64,000 bases of DNA from Akebia trifoliata (taxonomy: Eukaryota; Streptophyta; Magnoliopsida; Ranunculales; Lardizabalaceae): positions 18,554,922 to 18,618,921 of the forward strand of contig CM030711.1 of the NCBI GenBank assembly GCA_017979445.1. Direction: 5' to 3'. A model generated the notes under the pieces. The model saw only the letters and a program-made list of their open reading frames with translations. It ran no database searches and was not told the DNA's origin. The position numbers and the translations under genes were made by a program. This document shows, in pieces, positions 54,131 to 64,000 of the stretch (the stretch's first letter is position 1; each line of letters begins with the position of its first letter).

Positions 54131-54493
54131 GGGTGATCAGGCTGAGAAAGAAAAAGATTTTATTTTTTTCAAAAAGGCTGCAAAGGGTTGAGAAAGGGGA
54201 TGTTGAAATGGGTAGTAGGAGATTGATTCGACCGAAGGTGGCCTCCTTAAATGTAGTACTGCTTGATCTGGTTAAGGTTGGTTGACTCTAATAGTTCAAT
54301 TTCATCATGGTCTTGAAGTCTAACAGCTTTTCCGGGTAATATTTTTTGATGATGAATGGACCTCCCCAATTAGGTTTGAACTTCCCTCTAGGGTCAAAAA
54401 TAGGTACTTAATTCTCTTTAAAATCTGATGATTTTCCAAAGTAGTATTTTCTTACTGATAGATGAATCTCTCCAATTAAGTTCAGACATCCTC

Positions 54494-55010
54494 CTATGAT
54501 TGAGGAGGAGTGCTTAGTTTTCTTTGAAGTCTGATGGTTAAATCCTTGACTTGTAAGTAGCAAACTTTAACCTTCTTGTCAAACGTGCAAGCAATTCTTC
54601 TTTGATAAGTTTGCACCCTAAGTCGTTTTTCTTCAATCAAGTTTAACTCGTCATATCGATAACGGACCCAGTATGTTTCTAACAATGGATTTTCCATCAA
54701 GACCTTGTGATACAAAATTTTCATCTCAACTGGAAAGATTGCTTCCATATCATATACTAGAGAATATGGAATAACTCCAGTGGAAGACTGTATTGAAGTA
54801 CAATATGCCCCCAGTGTGAATGACAGCTTCTCTGACCATTCCCGGTGTGATTGACACATTTTCTTGATGATTATTTTGAGATTTTTTTATTGGCTGCTTC
54901 AACCTTTCCATTAGCCTGAGAACGTAGGGGGATGATTTGTGATGCTGGATCCTGAACTTTGAACATAGAGTAATAACCTATGCTTTGATGTACGACCCAT
55001 TATCAGAGAT
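54494..55010 (-). pseudogene. integrase pseudogene of R12
   Basis: Integrase joins element cDNA to the target. On the minus strand: LISDNGSY at about 55013-54990 (an aspartate of the DDE core), a TAG stop soon after, HHKSSPY, frameshifts, then an open part 54859-54494 with MCQSHREWSEKLSFTLGAY, GVIPYSLVYDMEAIFPVEMK, LLETYWVRYRYDELNLIEEK and FDKKVKV. This is the end of the core and the C-terminal region of a Ty3/Gypsy integrase. The zinc-finger domain and first catalytic aspartate are not recognisable. Confidence 0.85.
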
Positions 55011-55149
55011 CAATACCGCTTAAACTGTTTCATTAGTCTGAGAATGGTAATCTATTCTAGGAGCTCTACCATTTTGAGAAGTGTAGCACTGGTATATTTT
55101 GTAACATCTTCCATGATCTTATTTTCTCAAGCCAATATCTATTTTGTGT

Positions 55150-55687
55150 CACACAACACCCAAGCTTGCACCTAACATATCCTCATAGGCCCAGACAAAC
55201 AAGTATTTTTAAAATTTTGAGAAAATTCATTATCCCCTTGTGTTTCTCTAGGGATAGGATGGTTTCTATTTGAATCTCTTTAGGAATTATTTTCTGTTCC
55301 GAGGTCAATGAACTTTTCTTTCTTGATTAAAAGTTGAGCCCAACTCTTATCTTCTTATTCAGAAGAGAAATCTATCAGATTATTAATTAATTCATTAATG
55401 CGCTCGAGGTATTCAAAAATTTCATTTATTCAAATGGGGCGATAGACATCGTTCTAGACTTGGCAACGAACTCGACTCATAAAAATAAAAGGGGTAGACT
55501 CAACCTAAAGAAGACATGGCTTTGTTGGAAAAAAAACTCGAGCTAACCCAAATGACTCATGAAAACTCAAGACAAGTACCCACACGAGCTTGATTAGGAC
55601 TGATGACTGAGATATTGCTTACAACTGGTAAGATTGAAGCACTATGATCTTTAGGGAACAATTGGGCGATGTTGAGAAATTCTGAAG
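55150..55687 (-). pseudogene. gag-end/pol-linker remnant (R12)
   Basis: It matches 63480-63990 of R14 and 6210-6740 of R3. It contains the FEYLERINEL phrase and a highly decayed linker. It joins gag to integrase without any reverse-transcriptase core in between, so the deletion removed most of pol. Confidence 0.5.
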
Positions 55688-56480
55688 TCATTTCTTGACT
55701 TGTTCCTTTGCCTGAGGTCGATCCAGTAGTTGGGCGGCTTTAGCTCTCCATAGAGCAATTAACTTGGTGAAGGTTTCCCCGAATTTCTACTTGGTCGTTT
55801 CTAAATTTCTTCTTATAAGTTCAATGTCCGTGTTAAATGAATACCGACCAATAAATTCCTTCATCAACTCATGTCATGTTCTTACCCGAGATGAGTCCAG
55901 TGACATTAACCAGCGTAAAGTAGGACCTGTAAGGGTTCTTTGGAAGAGTTGAACCATCTGTTCTTCACTCAAACTCTGAGACTGCATGATGCTGACATAT
56001 ATTTTCAAGTGAGTCCTAGGGCATCCAGTCCCATCAAATTTCTCCATATCTGGCATTGTGAACTTCTCTAGCAGATAGACTGTAGGAAATAACGTCATCG
56101 CTATTAATCCAAGAATAAGATCATCGGGGTCCTTGATATTCTTCAACGTAGTTTCTACCTGAGTTATTCGATGAACTAAGATAGGGTCGATGGGTACTTG
56201 ATCATCTTCAAAATTTTCAACTAGGTCAAACACAGCATGAGATTATACAATTTTATCGTTCATCTTTTCAGTTTTCAAGGCCTCAATTTGTGTTTGAATA
56301 GAAGCAATAATCTGTGCTTGAAAGGATTCTAAAATCTGACGGAGTGCCATTTCATCCATGATACTTGTTTCTTCTTGTGTTAAGGATTGACTACTTGGGC
56401 TTGACAAAGGTACTCTGGTGAGACGACTCTTTTCACGAATCCAAAGTGGCACGGTTGGTTTAGAACGCTTAGGAGCAATT
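55688..56480 (-). pseudogene. gag: gag pseudogene of R12
   Basis: Read on the minus strand from about 56480 with in-frame stops at 56243-56245, 55874-55876, 55787-55789 and 55688-55690. Segments: MPLWIREKSRLTRVPL, MALRQILESFQAQIIAS, ITQVETTLKNIKDPDDL, LEKFTMPDMEKFDGTG, HLKIYVSIMQSQSLSEEQM, LFQRTLTGPTLRWLMSLD, HELMKEFIGRYS and LWRAKAAQL, the full Ty3/Gypsy gag domain without a zinc knuckle. It is the longest gag of the R8/R12 type here. The phrase VIIAPKRSK lies upstream in the same frame, so the true start may be earlier. Confidence 0.88.
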
Positions 56481-57502
56481 ATTACGTGATTAGAAGTAAA
56501 TCAAGATTAACTATTAACTTTAAAGGTTGGACTATTAACCACATGATTAAAATTTTGACATAAATTAGCTCAAATCTGATTATAAATATTCAGTCCAAAT
56601 GTACTATAAGTCTATAGAGACCACAAGGGTTAAAGAAATTAATTACGGGTCTACCCCTGGCTGGGGTTGAACCTTGGGTCAGACTTGTTAGTTTGATCAC
56701 CTGATTGGAGCCTCTTAGTATGAATTAGGTTGAGTTTTTACCTAAAATCCAATTGGTCCAACCGGTTTGATGTCGTTCGATTAGATCCATTTGCCAATTA
56801 GGCCAACTGGTTTAATCGATTCAAATTGATTGATGCATTTTACCAATTGGGTTGGACCGATATTACGAGTTTAATTTGAACGGTGTGGATTGGTCTGCCC
56901 ACTTACCTTTTGGTTTGATTAAATGGAGCAACCCAGGGGCACTCATGGTCGATTCGAGTCGTGGCCTAATGGGACCACACTTATGTTCAAGGTTCTAAGC
57001 TAACGATATGAGTGAGGCTAGGTTAGGACAAAGCTTAGGTCACTTCAGCTCGGAACATCGATATACTATCCCAGTTTTACTTGGTCAAGCAGTACATAGT
57101 GTTTCAGTTTGATATACTCGAAGGTATTATACTGAAGTTGTAGCGTTCACTATCATCCCCTATGTCCCGAAGGACCAGGTTAGCTTGGATCTGGCTATGG
57201 GGGTTTATAAGGACATGTCATGATGCAAACATGAATATGCATGCTCGTGAGTGTGTGCAAAGGGAATATCCAACCATACAAGCCATATACATTCAATCAA
57301 ATCCCATCACATGAACCAACCAATCACAAGAAACAACCAATGACAAAAATCATCAACCAATTACATCCAATCAATTACATACCCATAAAAGAATGGACAA
57401 AATCTAACCTAATCTAAAAAGTTTCATTTAGTCAGCTGGGTTGACTCGAGCAAAAAGTCAACCTAAGGATAGTTTTGGATCAGGTCAAGCATGATCCTAA
57501 AA
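56481..57502 (-). mobile_element. R12 leader
   Basis: Short leader of about 1 kb. It has one diverged half-module near 57060-57200 (gtttgatatactcgaaggta, then gaagttgtag) instead of two. The part nearest the PBS (57280-57400) is rich in caatca/catcac words. Confidence 0.55.
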
Positions 57503-57520
57503 TCCTTAGTGGAGTTGCCA
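57503..57520 (-). promoter_or_regulatory. PBS of R12
   Basis: tccttagtggagttgcca on the plus strand (TGGCAACTCCACTAAGGA on the minus), three changes from the family consensus. Confidence 0.7.
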
Positions 57521-57521
57521 C

Positions 57522-57836
57522 TGAAATTGCATCGACCCGTTTTCCACCAAATGACGAATATGGGTTCGATTGGTAAATTGGGGATTTTAAAAATATAAGG
57601 AATCGTCACCTAGTTTAGGTCTAGGAACTAAAGATAACTCCAAATGGATATGGATCGATCCACGGGTTAGAGAAATTGGTAAGGGGTCAGGTTACGAATT
57701 TTGGAAGGTGTTAGGCATCAAACCCGCCTGATTGTGATTATCGATTTCTATTACAATCCAAACTGTCCTAGGGTCAACGGGTAAAGACTAAAGTCATGCT
57801 AGGGTCCCATCATCATCAGATTATACCAAATGTACT
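57522..57836 (-). repeat. 5' LTR fragment of R12 (diverged)
   Basis: It starts TGAAATTGCATCGACCCG and keeps recognisable family blocks (cgtcacctagtttaggtcta, ggaaggtgttaggcatcaaa) with much divergence. Interrupted at 57836 by R13. Confidence 0.7.
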
Positions 57837-57964
57837 TGAAAGCACCCTCGATCCGTGGGGTTCATGGATCCACTTTTGATCCTTGAGGTTTGGGAGTCGC
57901 CACCTAGTTATTACGGTCTAGGAACTGAACTTGGACTCTAAACGGATAAATCAACTAATCTACT
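57837..57964 (-). repeat. R13: LTR stub, minus strand
   Basis: 128 bp beginning TGAAAGCACCCTCG, the outer end of a family LTR, cut at aatctact by R14. Its start inside the R12 LTR suggests that it inserted there; gtact (57832-57836) would be its target-site duplication. Confidence 0.75.
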
Positions 57965-59694
57965 TGAAAGCGCCCTCGATCCGCGGGGTGCGCGGATCCG
58001 CTTTTGACTCTTGAGGTTTGGGAGTCGCCACCTAGTTATTGTGGTCTAGGAACCAAACTGACTCTAACATGGATAAAAAGAACTAATCTACCACAAAAAA
58101 TCTGAATTCGGGGATCATGTTACGGGGTTGGAAGGTGTTAGGCACCAACCCCTCCCGGCCAAAGCCGGTTTCTACTAACTTCCCAAATATATCACATTGC
58201 TAAAAACCTAGATAAAAATAAAAAAAATTACATACTTTTCCGATAGCAAGGATTTTGTTCCCTCAGATCTGATAAAAAGAGCTCCTTGTACTGTACTCCC
58301 TTGCTTCGTTCTGTCTCCGGATTTGACTACGGATCTCCTAGATCAAGGTATCTCCTTATTTTTGGATCTGAACTCTTCAAGTTTGTTGCGGATTTGGGGG
58401 TGTTTTTTGAGGGATTTTAGGTGTTTTCTAGACCAAAATTGAAGGAAGGATGTTAGGTAAGGAGTTGGGGCTCCAAAACTAGGGTTTATGGGGGGTTAGG
58501 AGAGCTTCTAGACCTACTTCTCTTAGGGTTTATGATTTGATACGAAAATAGGGTGTGAGCACCTCTATTTATAGAATTTTTTTAAGGTTGATTTGGATAG
58601 AGTTAGTGTTTAATTAGAGATCTTTTAATTAGAGTTGTGTTTTAGTTAAAATTGTTTTAGGTAGAATTGTGTTTTAATTAGAATTGTTTTAGGTAGAATT
58701 ATTTTTAAATTAGAACTCTATTAGATAGAGTTATTATTTAATTAGAATTCTATTATAACTTTTGGTCTTATTTGATTGACTTTTAATGTTTTGACTTTAG
58801 TCTTAATTGATTGATTTTTAATATTTTGACTTCAGTCTTGCTTAATTGACTTTAATTTTGACTTTAGTCTCACTTGATTGACTTTAATACTTTGACTACA
58901 GTCTTGCTTGATTGACTTTAAATTTTTGGAGAACCCCCTTCAATTATTTCTTTAATTCTTTGGACCCCCAAATGGAGGGGTCCTTAAAGAAATATCCCAC
59001 GAACCCTCAACAATTTTACCCGAAAGTCCGATTGATCGATTTTTTAATTCAAAATTTTAAATTAATTTCATCAATGTTTCACTTTAATTATTTAATATTT
59101 TATTTATTAATTTCAGAATTATTTAATTATGAAAATTGTGAAATTACCGTTTTACCCCCGGAGAGGACTTTTCACGTTTTAAGTCGGTTTTTAATGTTCT
59201 AGGATGTTTTAGAATCGATTTTTCGTAAGGAATTCAATGGAAATATTATTTTGTGTTATTTATGAAATTTTTTATGTGAAATGATTGTGAACTTTATGAG
59301 GGGCATTTTCATAATTTTGTCAAATTTTGTTAAAATTGGTGAAATGATTTATTTGATTCCGATTTGTTATTTTATGTGTTCGAGAGAGTTTTCCTAAGCG
59401 TAACATAGGCTCTAGGGTTATTTTGAGGTTAGGGGTAATTTGGTCATTTTTAGTGATTTTTATCGTGAAGATTCTTTTTGGTTTGCAAGATGATGATTTC
59501 TATGTTTCTGGGGTCGTATTTTCCTAGCGTAGTGTTGTTTCTAAGGTTTTGTCAATTCGAGATACCTCATCCGGATTTCTGAAACATATCTGGTAACAAA
59601 ATAAAACAATGGAATACGCATCCATCATTGGGAATCATTGCAATCGGGTTGACGACTTGATTAATCAGGCGGATGCAAAAATGGGGTGTCTACA
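57965..59694 (-). repeat. 3' LTR of R14, 1730 bp
   Basis: TGAAAGCGCC to GTGTCTACA on the plus strand. TATA on the minus strand at 58565-58573. U5 hairpin at about 57975-57998, U3 hairpin near 58959-58985. Confidence 0.93.
58565..58573 (-). promoter_or_regulatory. TATA box of R14 LTR
   Basis: CTATTTATA (plus), TATAAATAG (minus), next to the U3 direct repeats. Confidence 0.6.
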
Positions 59695-59697
59695 GAT

Positions 59698-59707
59698 GCC
59701 CCTCTTT
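59698..59707 (-). promoter_or_regulatory. PPT of R14
   Basis: gcccctcttt (plus), AAAGAGGGGC (minus), beside the LTR; ggtagaggg follows and allows the PPT hairpin. Confidence 0.8.
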
Positions 59708-59819
59708 GGTAGAGGGTTGAAGCAAACTAGATAGCAAATCTATTTTGGTAGATAGTGCGATATCTGAATGCCAAAGCTAGTGACAGTTCATTTTAAAGCC
59801 TGATTTAGCAATTCGTCGG

Positions 59820-59935
59820 GGTGTTCGGATCCTTGAGGGTAAAGCTCTCCCCGAATTAAAAGATTATCAGGTCCTTGAGCGAGAGCTCTCACTGACAGTG
59901 CCAGATCCTTGAATTTTAGAGAATTCTCCCTGACT
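59820..59935 (-). other. three stem-loops upstream of PPT (R14)
   Basis: All three modules are present: gtgttcggatccttgagggt..ccccgaat, tcaggtcctt...cactgaca, and cagatccttg...ccctgac. Module 2 is kept whole, unlike R9 and R11. Confidence 0.5.
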
Positions 59936-60049
59936 AAAAAGTGCAAGTGTGTGCACTGTGTGAAATTGAGTAAAATTTGAGTAAAACAAAACTCGAGAAA
60001 ATTTGAATGATATTTGAGACAAATCTGAGCAAAAGTTGGGAGAAAGTTA

Positions 60050-61290
60050 AATGTCCTACTCTACCTACTCTAGGTGAAAGAGTAATAAATTTATATTTTT
60101 TTGAGAGTTTTATTCTACCTACACAGAGTGAAAGAGTAATGCACTAAATTTTTTTTTGGGAAGTTCTACTCTACCTACCTGGAGTGAAAGAGTAATGAAC
60201 TATTTTTGTTTTTTTTTTTTGGAAGTTCTACTCTACCTACTCGGAGTGAAAGAGTAATGAACTAAGCTTTTTAGAAGTCCTACTCTACCTGCCCAGGGTG
60301 AAAGAGTAATGAACTAATTTTTTTTGGAAAGTTCTACTCTACTCTACCTACTCGGAGTGAAAGAGTAATGAACTAAATTTTTTTTTGGGAAGTTCTACTC
60401 TACCTACCCGGAGTGAAAGAGTAATGAACTAAGCATTTTAGAAGTCCTACTCTACCTACCCAGGGTGAAAGAGTAATGAACTAATTTTTTTGGGAAGTTC
60501 TACTCTACCTACTCGGAGTGAAAGAGTAATGAACTAATTTTTTAGGAGTTCTACTCTACCTGCCCAGGGTGAAAGAGTAATGAACTAATTTTTTTTTTTG
60601 GAAAGTTCTACTCTACCTACTCGGATTGAAAGAGTAATGAACCAAGCTTTTTGAGAGTCCTACTCTACCTGCCCAGGGTGAAAGAGTAATGAACTAATTA
60701 TTTCGGGAAGTTCTACTCTACCTACTCGGAGTGAAAGAGTAATGAACTAATTATTTTGGGAAGTTCTACTCTACCTATTCGGAGTGAAAGAGTAATGAAC
60801 TAAGATTTTTGAGAGTCCTACTCTACCTGCTTAGGGTGAAAGAGTAATAAACTAATTTTTTTTGGGAAGTTCTACTCTACCTACTCGGAGTGAAAGAGTA
60901 ATGAACTAATTTTTTAGGAGTTCTACTCTACCTGCCCAGGGTGAAAGAGTAATGAACTAATTTTTTTTTGGAAAGTTCTACTCTACCTACTCGGATTGAA
61001 AGAGTAATGAACCAAGCTTTTTGAGAGTCCTACTCTACCTGCCCAGGGTGAAAGAGTAATGAACTAATTATTTCGGGAAGTTCTACTCTACCTACTCGGA
61101 GTGAAAGAGTAATGAACTAATTATTTTGGGAAGTTCTACTCCACCTACTCGAAGTGAAAGAGTAATGAACTAAGCTTTTTGAGAGTCCTACTCTACCTGC
61201 CCAGGGTGAAAGAGTAATAAACTAATTTTTTTTGGGAAGTTCTACTCTACCTACTCGGAGTGAAAGAGTAATGAACTAATTCTTTTTAGG
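60050..61290 (-). repeat. 52-bp tandem array (R14)
   Basis: About 24 units on the minus strand. Types A (ctgcccagggtgaaagag) and B (ctactcggagtgaaagag) mostly alternate. A stretch of about seven units starting near 60540 is repeated almost unchanged starting near 60907. Confidence 0.88.
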
Positions 61291-61661
61291 AACGAACAGG
61301 AGATTAACCTCGCATTTGAATTTTTTTTTTAATAAAAAGTTGGATTTTATGAAGGTCCGGTAAACATTTTAACTCTCTTTGAATCTTAGGAGTTTTCAAA
61401 ATTGCTATCAAGAGGGTAACCTTTAATTCAAAGTTAACCTTATCCTTTGGGGTTGAAATTGACCAGGCATCAGAATAAAAATGCCCCTAGTTTGACAAGG
61501 AATATTGCACTGGGGATAATCGAATATAATTTGAAAATAAATGCCCCTAGTGTAAGGGGGGAAACTGTACTCTTTAGAAAAAGGAAGTGCCTTTGTTATG
61601 AAAGTTTGAAATCCTTGATTACCACAAGCGCAATAAAGGTATAACTTTTAATTTTGACTTT

Positions 61662-61841
61662 TTATATTAAAGATTTTGAGTCAGGCTCAAAGAAATTGGA
61701 ACAAAATATTTCTTTCTGAAATTCATCATAGAATTTGTTCTTTCTCCCCGTCGGTTCACTTAGGGATAATAAACTCTTCAGATCAATCATAGACGAGATA
61801 CTTGTATCCAATGAGTCTATATTTGGTTCAAACTGGGTATT
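61662..61841 (-). CDS. conserved short frame of unknown function (R14)
   Basis: 59 codons plus stop, NTQFEPNIDSLDTSISSMID, LSEPTGRKNKFYDEFQKEIF and EPDSKSLI. Same length as the R3 frame. No ATG at the 5' end. The predicted peptide is soluble, with no signal or membrane segment. Confidence 0.45.
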   Translation of the reverse strand, partial: NTQFEPNIDSLDTSISSMIDLKSLLSLSEPTGRKNKFYDEFQKEIFCSNFFEPDSKSLI

Positions 61842-61884
61842 GAAACTTGATCATTCGAACTTCTGATGTTTTGGCTCAGATTGT

Positions 61885-62170
61885 CTTTTCAGCTTCTCAA
61901 CTCAATGGATTTTCTTTTATTTTTTCATTGCTCTAAATTTTGCCTAGATTGCCTTTTCAGGTTTTCAATCTAGCGAGCATGCCCTAGCTTTTGCCTAGAT
62001 CGCCTTTTTAGGTTTTCGATCTAACGAGCTTACAATATTTTCTCTTTTCTTTGCTCTGATTGTTGCCAAGGTCATCCTTTCAGATTTTCAACCTTGCGAG
62101 CTTGCCTTAATTTTTGCCTAAGCCACCCTTTTTGGGTTTTCAACTTAGCAGACTTTTTTTTTTTCTTCTT
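61885..62170 (-). repeat. stem-loop tandem array (R14)
   Basis: Four to five units mirror 7858-8152. For example tagattgccttttcaggttt tcaatctagcgagc shows CTAGATTG facing CAATCTAG on the minus strand. Confidence 0.65.
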
Positions 62171-62429
62171 CCCTTCTGAACTTCTGAAGTTGATGTCTGA
62201 TCATGCTTTGCTATCTTCCTTGACTTCTCGCAAGGTACTTAAGAGGACTTTCATGGGTAAGCTTAGGACTGGGTATAAAAAGAAAGGGATTTTGAGGCTC
62301 AAAAACCCGAATGCCCCTTGTGTGGCATTTCTTTTATTTTATTTTGAATTTTCTTCCCCATTTTGCAGATATTTCTTTTTCTTTTGAATTTTTTCTTTTA
62401 GATTCTTTCTTTGTCGAGGAATCTATTTT

Positions 62430-62530
62430 TTTATTTTGATGTGGTCGGGCCTGAAGTAACTTCTTAGGTTACCTACGTACCCCAAATTTTTGGGATCAGA
62501 CCAAAACGTAGTTCGGAACTTCCCTCCCCT
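62430..62530 (-). mobile_element. post-pol block (R14)
   Basis: tggtcgggcctgaagtaact, gttacctacgtaccccaaat and ttttgggatcagaccaaaac. Confidence 0.55.
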
Positions 62531-62902
62531 AGGTTAGGTGATCGGGCTAAGAAAGAAAAGGCATAATTTTTCTTTTTGAAAAAGGTTGCAAAGGGGTTGA
62601 GAAAGGATATATTGAACTGGGTAACAGGAAAATTGATTCGGCCAAAGATGGCCTCCTTAAATGTAGTACCGTTTGATTTGGTCAAGGTTAGTTGGTTCTA
62701 GTAACTCGATTTCATCATGATCTTGAAGTCTAACAGCTTTTCCTGACAGTATTTCCTTAATGAATGAATTTCTCCAATTGGATTCAGACTTTCTCCTATA
62801 GTTGAGGAGGAGTGTTCAATTTTCTTTGAAGTCTGATAGTTAAATCCTTGACTTGTAAATGATGAGCTTTGACCTTTTTGTCAAATGCACGGGTGACTCT
62901 TC

Positions 62903-63346
62903 TTAGATAAGCTTGCACATGATACAGGGCTTTAACTCGTTTTCTTCGATCAAGTTTAATTCTTCATACTGCTGTCGAACCCAATCTGTTTCTAACAAAT
63001 GATTTTCCAACAAGACCCTGAGAGACGAAATTTCCATTTCAACTGGCAAGACTACTTCCATGCCATGCACTAAGGAGTAGGGAGTAGCTCCAGTAAAGGA
63101 TCGAATTGAAGTTCGATATGTCCATAGCGTGAATGATAATTTTTCTGACCAATCTCGATGTGATTGACATATTTTCCTGATGATAGTTTTGAGACTCTTA
63201 CTAACTGCTTCAACCGTTCTATTGATCTGAGGACGGTAGGGGGATGATTTGTGCTTCCAGATCTTCAACTTTAAACATAGAGTAATGATTTATGCTTTGA
63301 AGTACGACCCATTATCAGAGATCAGTTCAAAAGGTACCCCCATATC
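62903..63346 (-). pseudogene. integrase pseudogene of R14
   Basis: Minus strand: MGVPFELISDNGSYFKA (63346-63293), TAA stop at 63290-63292, then in the same frame KIWKHKSSPYRPQINRTVEA, SLKTIIRKICQSHRDWSEKL, SFTLWTYRTS, GATPYSLVHGMEVVLPVEME and LLETDWVRQQYEELNLIEEN. This is the second catalytic aspartate region (SDNG) and the downstream conserved part of Ty3/Gypsy integrase. It is the best preserved enzyme fragment in the window, yet it lacks the N-terminal half of the core. Confidence 0.9.
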
Positions 63347-63399
63347 GACTGATAATATGTGATTTGAAACTCAAGATGTAGTAAGGATAGTGCTGATAC

Positions 63400-64000
63400 A
63401 TTTTATAACATCTTCTTTGATTCCATCGATATAGACGAGTATCTATTCCGTGTTGAACAATACCCAAGCTTGTACCTAACATACCCTCATATGATCACAC
63501 GAACAAGTCTTTTGAAATTTCTGAGTAAATTCATTATCCCCTAGTGTTCCTTTAAGGATAAGATGGTTTCTATTTGAATCTCTTTAAGAATTATTTTTTG
63601 TTTCAAGGTCAAAGACCTTTCCTTTTTCAATTAAAGGTTGAGCCCGACTCTTATCTTCTTGTTCAAAAACGAAATCTATCAAATTATTAGTTAATTCGTT
63701 AATGCGCTCGAGGTATTCAAAAATTTCCTTTATCCAATCAATTTCAGATGGGACAATAGACACCTCTATAGACTCGATGAACTAACTTGACTCAATAGGA
63801 AAGAGTAGACTCAATCTAAGGAAGACATGACCTTGCTGGAAAAAGGAACTTGAGCTAACCCAAATGACTCATGAAAACTCAAGATAAGTACTCACACGAG
63901 TTTGATTAGGACTGAGGACTGAGATATTGCTTATAACCGGTAGGATTGAAGCACTATGATCTTTAAAGAACAACTGGACGATGTTGAAAAATTTTGAGGT
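63400..64000 (-). pseudogene. gag-end/pol-linker remnant (R14)
   Basis: A phrase FEYLERINELTNNLIDF and a decayed linker (FTQKFQKTC region) upstream of integrase, same as in R3 and R12. It continues past the window edge. Confidence 0.5.

Larger units (their letters stand above)
51858..57836 (-). mobile_element. R12: diverged element, minus strand
   Basis: On the minus strand: 5' LTR fragment (57522-57836), PBS, leader (56481-57502), gag pseudogene, gag/pol remnant (about 55150-55690), integrase pseudogene, post-pol block, stem-loop array (53490-53790), broken short frame, spacer and 33-bp array (51890-52640). Its 3' stem-loop region, PPT and LTR are missing; R11 lies there instead. The sequence is more diverged than that of the other copies. 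Confidence 0.75.
57965..64000 (-). mobile_element. R14: element running off the right edge, minus strand
   Basis: 3' LTR (57965-59694), PPT, three stem-loops, 52-bp array, conserved short frame (61662-61841), stem-loop array, post-pol block, integrase pseudogene, gag/pol remnant to the edge. It inserted into R13; ctact (57960-57964) is the expected left target-site copy. By comparison with R12, gag should lie just beyond the window. Confidence 0.8.

Noticed and set aside
1..64000. A satellite or centromere-type array
   Set aside because: Tandem repeats are confined to fixed places within retroelement copies; no long monomer array of centromeric type is seen.

Overview
This window looks like plant nuclear heterochromatin made almost entirely of LTR retrotransposons. 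I find no host gene, rRNA, tRNA gene or CRISPR array. The open frames are broken gag and pol pieces or accidental frames inside repeats. The plant assignment rests on Ty3/Gypsy-type gag and integrase fragments, on LTRs of about 1.7 kb that run TGTAGACACC...GCGCTTTCA, and on a primer-binding site (PBS) TGGCGACTCCACTGGGGA one base after the LTR. From memory this PBS fits the arginine-tRNA primer of Tat/Ogre-like elements. One unrelated LTR (1007-2113) has a PBS close to the aspartate-tRNA type seen in Athila-like elements. The species cannot be told.

Layout, using local names R1-R14. R1 (-) is the Athila-like 5' LTR plus interior (1-2113). R2 (-) is a gag-bearing Tat-like remnant (2114-5397). 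R3 (+) holds an integrase remnant, a stem-loop array, a 52-bp tandem array and an LTR (5398-11584). R4 (+) is a 3' interior plus LTR (11585-15648). R5 is a second LTR 13 bp later (15662-17474). R6 (-) and R7 (+) are gag/pol-remnant interiors in opposite orientation (17475-23801). R8 (+) runs from its 5' LTR at 23802 to a 3' LTR starting at 28983. That 3' LTR is split by R9 (-, 30558-40004), a complete nested copy with two 1736-bp LTRs and a 5-bp target-site duplication; the R8 LTR resumes at 40005-40173. A shattered mosaic follows (40174-41527). R11 (-, 41528-51857) contains a 1.5-kb T-rich block. R12 (-, 51858-57836) is a diverged copy with gag and integrase remnants and a 33-bp array. R13 is an LTR stub (57837-57964), and R14 (-, 57965 to the right edge) has a 52-bp array and an integrase remnant.

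No copy looks autonomous. Gag survives only in R2, R8 and R12, and integrase pieces only in R3, R12 and R14. I saw no protease or reverse-transcriptase catalytic core anywhere. What is best kept is cis-acting sequence: LTR promoter, PBS, polypurine tract (PPT) and several predicted stem-loops. The most interesting signals are (1) a tandem array of stem-loops with compensatory changes, (2) three consecutive stem-loops just before the PPT, (3) interchangeable tandem arrays (77, 52 or 33 bp) at one fixed position in different copies, and (4) a short conserved frame of about 59 codons whose differences are partly synonymous and whose indels keep frame.
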